Origin: Bacteroidales bacterium
Lineage (GTDB): Bacteria; Bacteroidota; Bacteroidia; Bacteroidales; UBA12077
Assembly (NCBI GenBank): GCA_027859205.1
Contig: JAQIBH010000002.1
Span: forward strand, 1 to 39,983
Direction: 5' to 3'
Length of the DNA: 39,983 bases
Made by a program: the position numbers and the translations under genes. A model generated the notes under the pieces. The model was not told the DNA's origin, ran no database searches, and worked only from the letters and a program-made list of their open reading frames with translations. Positions 38,968-39,983 of the stretch are shown here, piece by piece; positions within the stretch are counted from its first letter, which is position 1; every line of letters begins with the position of its first letter.

Positions 38968-39983
38968 ATGATAGCAATTAAATTAGCTTATCGAAACCTG
39001 GTTGGTGCGGGATTACGAACATGGCTCAATGTAATAGTATTGGCATTTGTCCTGTTTATGATCATCTGGCACTATGGAATTCTTGATGGATGGAACGAAC
39101 AGGCAAATAGAGATATGAAAGCCTGGGAGGTCGGAAATGGACAATACTGGCAAGAGAATTATGATCCTTATGATTTTTTTACTTTAGAAGAAAGTCATGC
39201 TAAAATTCCTGATGTGTTACAAAATGCTACTACAGATGGAATTATAACACCAATATTATTATCACAGGCATCGGTTTACCCCGATGGTAGAATTCAAAGT
39301 ATGCTGCTTAAAGGAATTTATCCCGATCAAAAAGTTATTGCACTTCCAAGCTCTGAATTAAGCATCATATATGAAACCGTGCCTGCCGGCAGCCCGCCTG
39401 CCGGACGGACAGGGCAGGAAATACCTGTTATTATTGGTAAAAGAATGTCAAAAAACTGCAAATTGAATGTAGGGGATGTAACAACAATTAGATGGAGAGA
39501 TGTGAATGGAACTTTTGACGCAATCGAAGTAGAAATTGTAAAAGTGTTTGATTGCAATGTTCCTTCAATTGATGCTGGTCAAATGTATATTCATATAAAT
39601 ACACTTCAGGAAATGATGCAAGCTCCTAACGAAGCTACTATGTTTGTTATTGGTGAAGATTACAAAATGAACGAAGAAGTCTCAGGATGGGTATATAAAG
39701 ATTTAGATTTCTTAATGACAGAAATGAATGAGATGATGAAAATGAAAAAAGTGGGAGGCTCATTTCTGTACGTTATTCTTATGCTATTAGCAATGTTAGC
39801 AATTTTTGATACTCAGGTTTTGTCGATTTTTAGAAGACAAAAAGAAATTGGAACATACATTGCTATGGGAATGACTCGAACACAGGTTGTTAGTTTATTT
39901 ACTGTTGAGGGAGCAATGCATGCTATTCTAGCAGTTATATTCATAGCAATTTTTGGAACACCATTACTTCTCTGGCTAATGTC
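38968..39983 (+). CDS. FtsX/MacB-type ABC permease, N-terminal 338 codons
   Basis: It starts MIAIKLAYRNLVGAGLRTWLN, the permease entry motif (A-x-R-N-L), then a transmembrane helix (VIVLAFVLFMIIW). A periplasmic domain of about 215 residues follows, then a second helix (SFLYVILMLLAMLAIFDTQVLSIFRRQKEIGTYIAMGMTR), the FtsX core motif. The window ends inside the third helix. A strong Shine-Dalgarno AAAGGAGG (38952-38959) lies 8 bases before the ATG, unusual for the phylum. Residues 135-149 (TVPAGSPPAGRTGQ and neighbours) come from a 45-base in-frame palindrome insertion; removing it gives SIIYEIPVIIGKRM. Confidence 0.88.
   Translation, partial: MIAIKLAYRNLVGAGLRTWLNVIVLAFVLFMIIWHYGILDGWNEQANRDMKAWEVGNGQYWQENYDPYDFFTLEESHAKIPDVLQNATTDGIITPILLSQASVYPDGRIQSMLLKGIYPDQKVIALPSSELSIIYETVPAGSPPAGRTGQEIPVIIGKRMSKNCKLNVGDVTTIRWRDVNGTFDAIEVEIVKVFDCNVPSIDAGQMYIHINTLQEMMQAPNEATMFVIGEDYKMNEEVSGWVYKDLDFLMTEMNEMMKMKKVGGSFLYVILMLLAMLAIFDTQVLSIFRRQKEIGTYIAMGMTRTQVVSLFTVEGAMHAILAVIFIAIFGTPLLLWLM
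39373..39421. repeat. GC-rich palindrome copy 3, inside the ABC permease
   Basis: It contains the core GCCTGCCGGCAG (39381-39392) followed by a second half-copy (CGCCTGCCGG). It is bracketed by GAAA at 39373-39376 and 39418-39421. The insertion unit is 45 bases, so the frame is kept. The GC content contrasts sharply with its surroundings. Confidence 0.75.

Overview
The window reads as a chromosomal segment of an AT-rich, probably anaerobic or microaerobic member of the Bacteroidota, likely class Bacteroidia (this placement is an inference). Supporting signs are: promoters of the TTTG / TAnnTTTG type in front of several genes; almost no Shine-Dalgarno sequences, with two notable exceptions; a probable type IX secretion C-terminal sorting domain; Sec and lipoprotein leaders typical of the phylum; and an iron-sulfur/P-loop gene cluster usual in anaerobes. 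I see no rRNA, tRNA, CRISPR array, transposase or phage gene.

Layout. 1-9.1 kb (minus strand): a UPF0316 membrane protein cut by the window edge, a SAM methyltransferase, a nickel superoxide dismutase with a Sec leader, a PQQ-type beta-propeller, a phosphofructokinase with pyrophosphate-type active-site residues, a secreted VWA/Ig-like protein broken by one in-frame amber codon, and a potassium channel fused to a strict 12-residue solenoid. Two related structured repeats of about 140-155 bp lie around the Ni-SOD gene. 9.2-12.8 kb: a tight four-gene minus-strand operon (HAD hydrolase, CAT-like acetyltransferase, AcuI/YhdH reductase, NPPW methyltransferase) ending at a terminator. 12.8-15.7 kb: a gap with a decayed gene scrap, then a saccharopine-dehydrogenase-like enzyme paired with an ATP-grasp ligase.

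15.9-23.7 kb: the AddB and AddA recombination helicase-nuclease subunits, separated by a four-helix-bundle (S23/IVP/Avd-like) gene and a YhcC-type radical SAM gene. 23.9-26.3 kb: mnmA, a YciI-like lipoprotein and an AlkD-like protein. 26.5-31.0 kb (plus strand): a coherent cluster of DUF134 regulator, DUF5320 protein, zinc-ribbon protein, ferredoxin, NifX-like protein, two MinD/Mrp ATPases each carrying two ferredoxin-type clusters, a second NifX-like protein, and a free-standing archaeal-type ThrRS editing domain. 31.0-36.2 kb: hutD split by a repeat insertion, a serine hydrolase, a frameshifted slipin co-transcribed with a GntR repressor that has a clear operator, a DUF3795 protein, a YbaK-like deacylase and a second AlkD-like protein. 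36.4 kb to the end (plus strand): a TetR regulator, an outer-membrane barrel, an ABC ATPase and an FtsX-type permease, which looks like one efflux/export operon.

The most unusual material is repetitive. (1) Several intergenic spaces are built of degenerate seven-base words that hold a strict 7-nt phase although the words differ by locus (AAGxxxx, GCTxxxx, GATACAx/TGGCAGx, AACTxxx). The AAG type flanks the four-helix-bundle gene on both sides in inverted orientation. (2) A tiny GC-rich palindrome (core GCCTGYCGGCAR) occurs three times, each time bracketed by a short direct repeat. Two copies sit in frame inside conserved genes (alkD-like and FtsX-like) and one is nested in another repeat. (3) Three genes are visibly broken by three different mechanisms.
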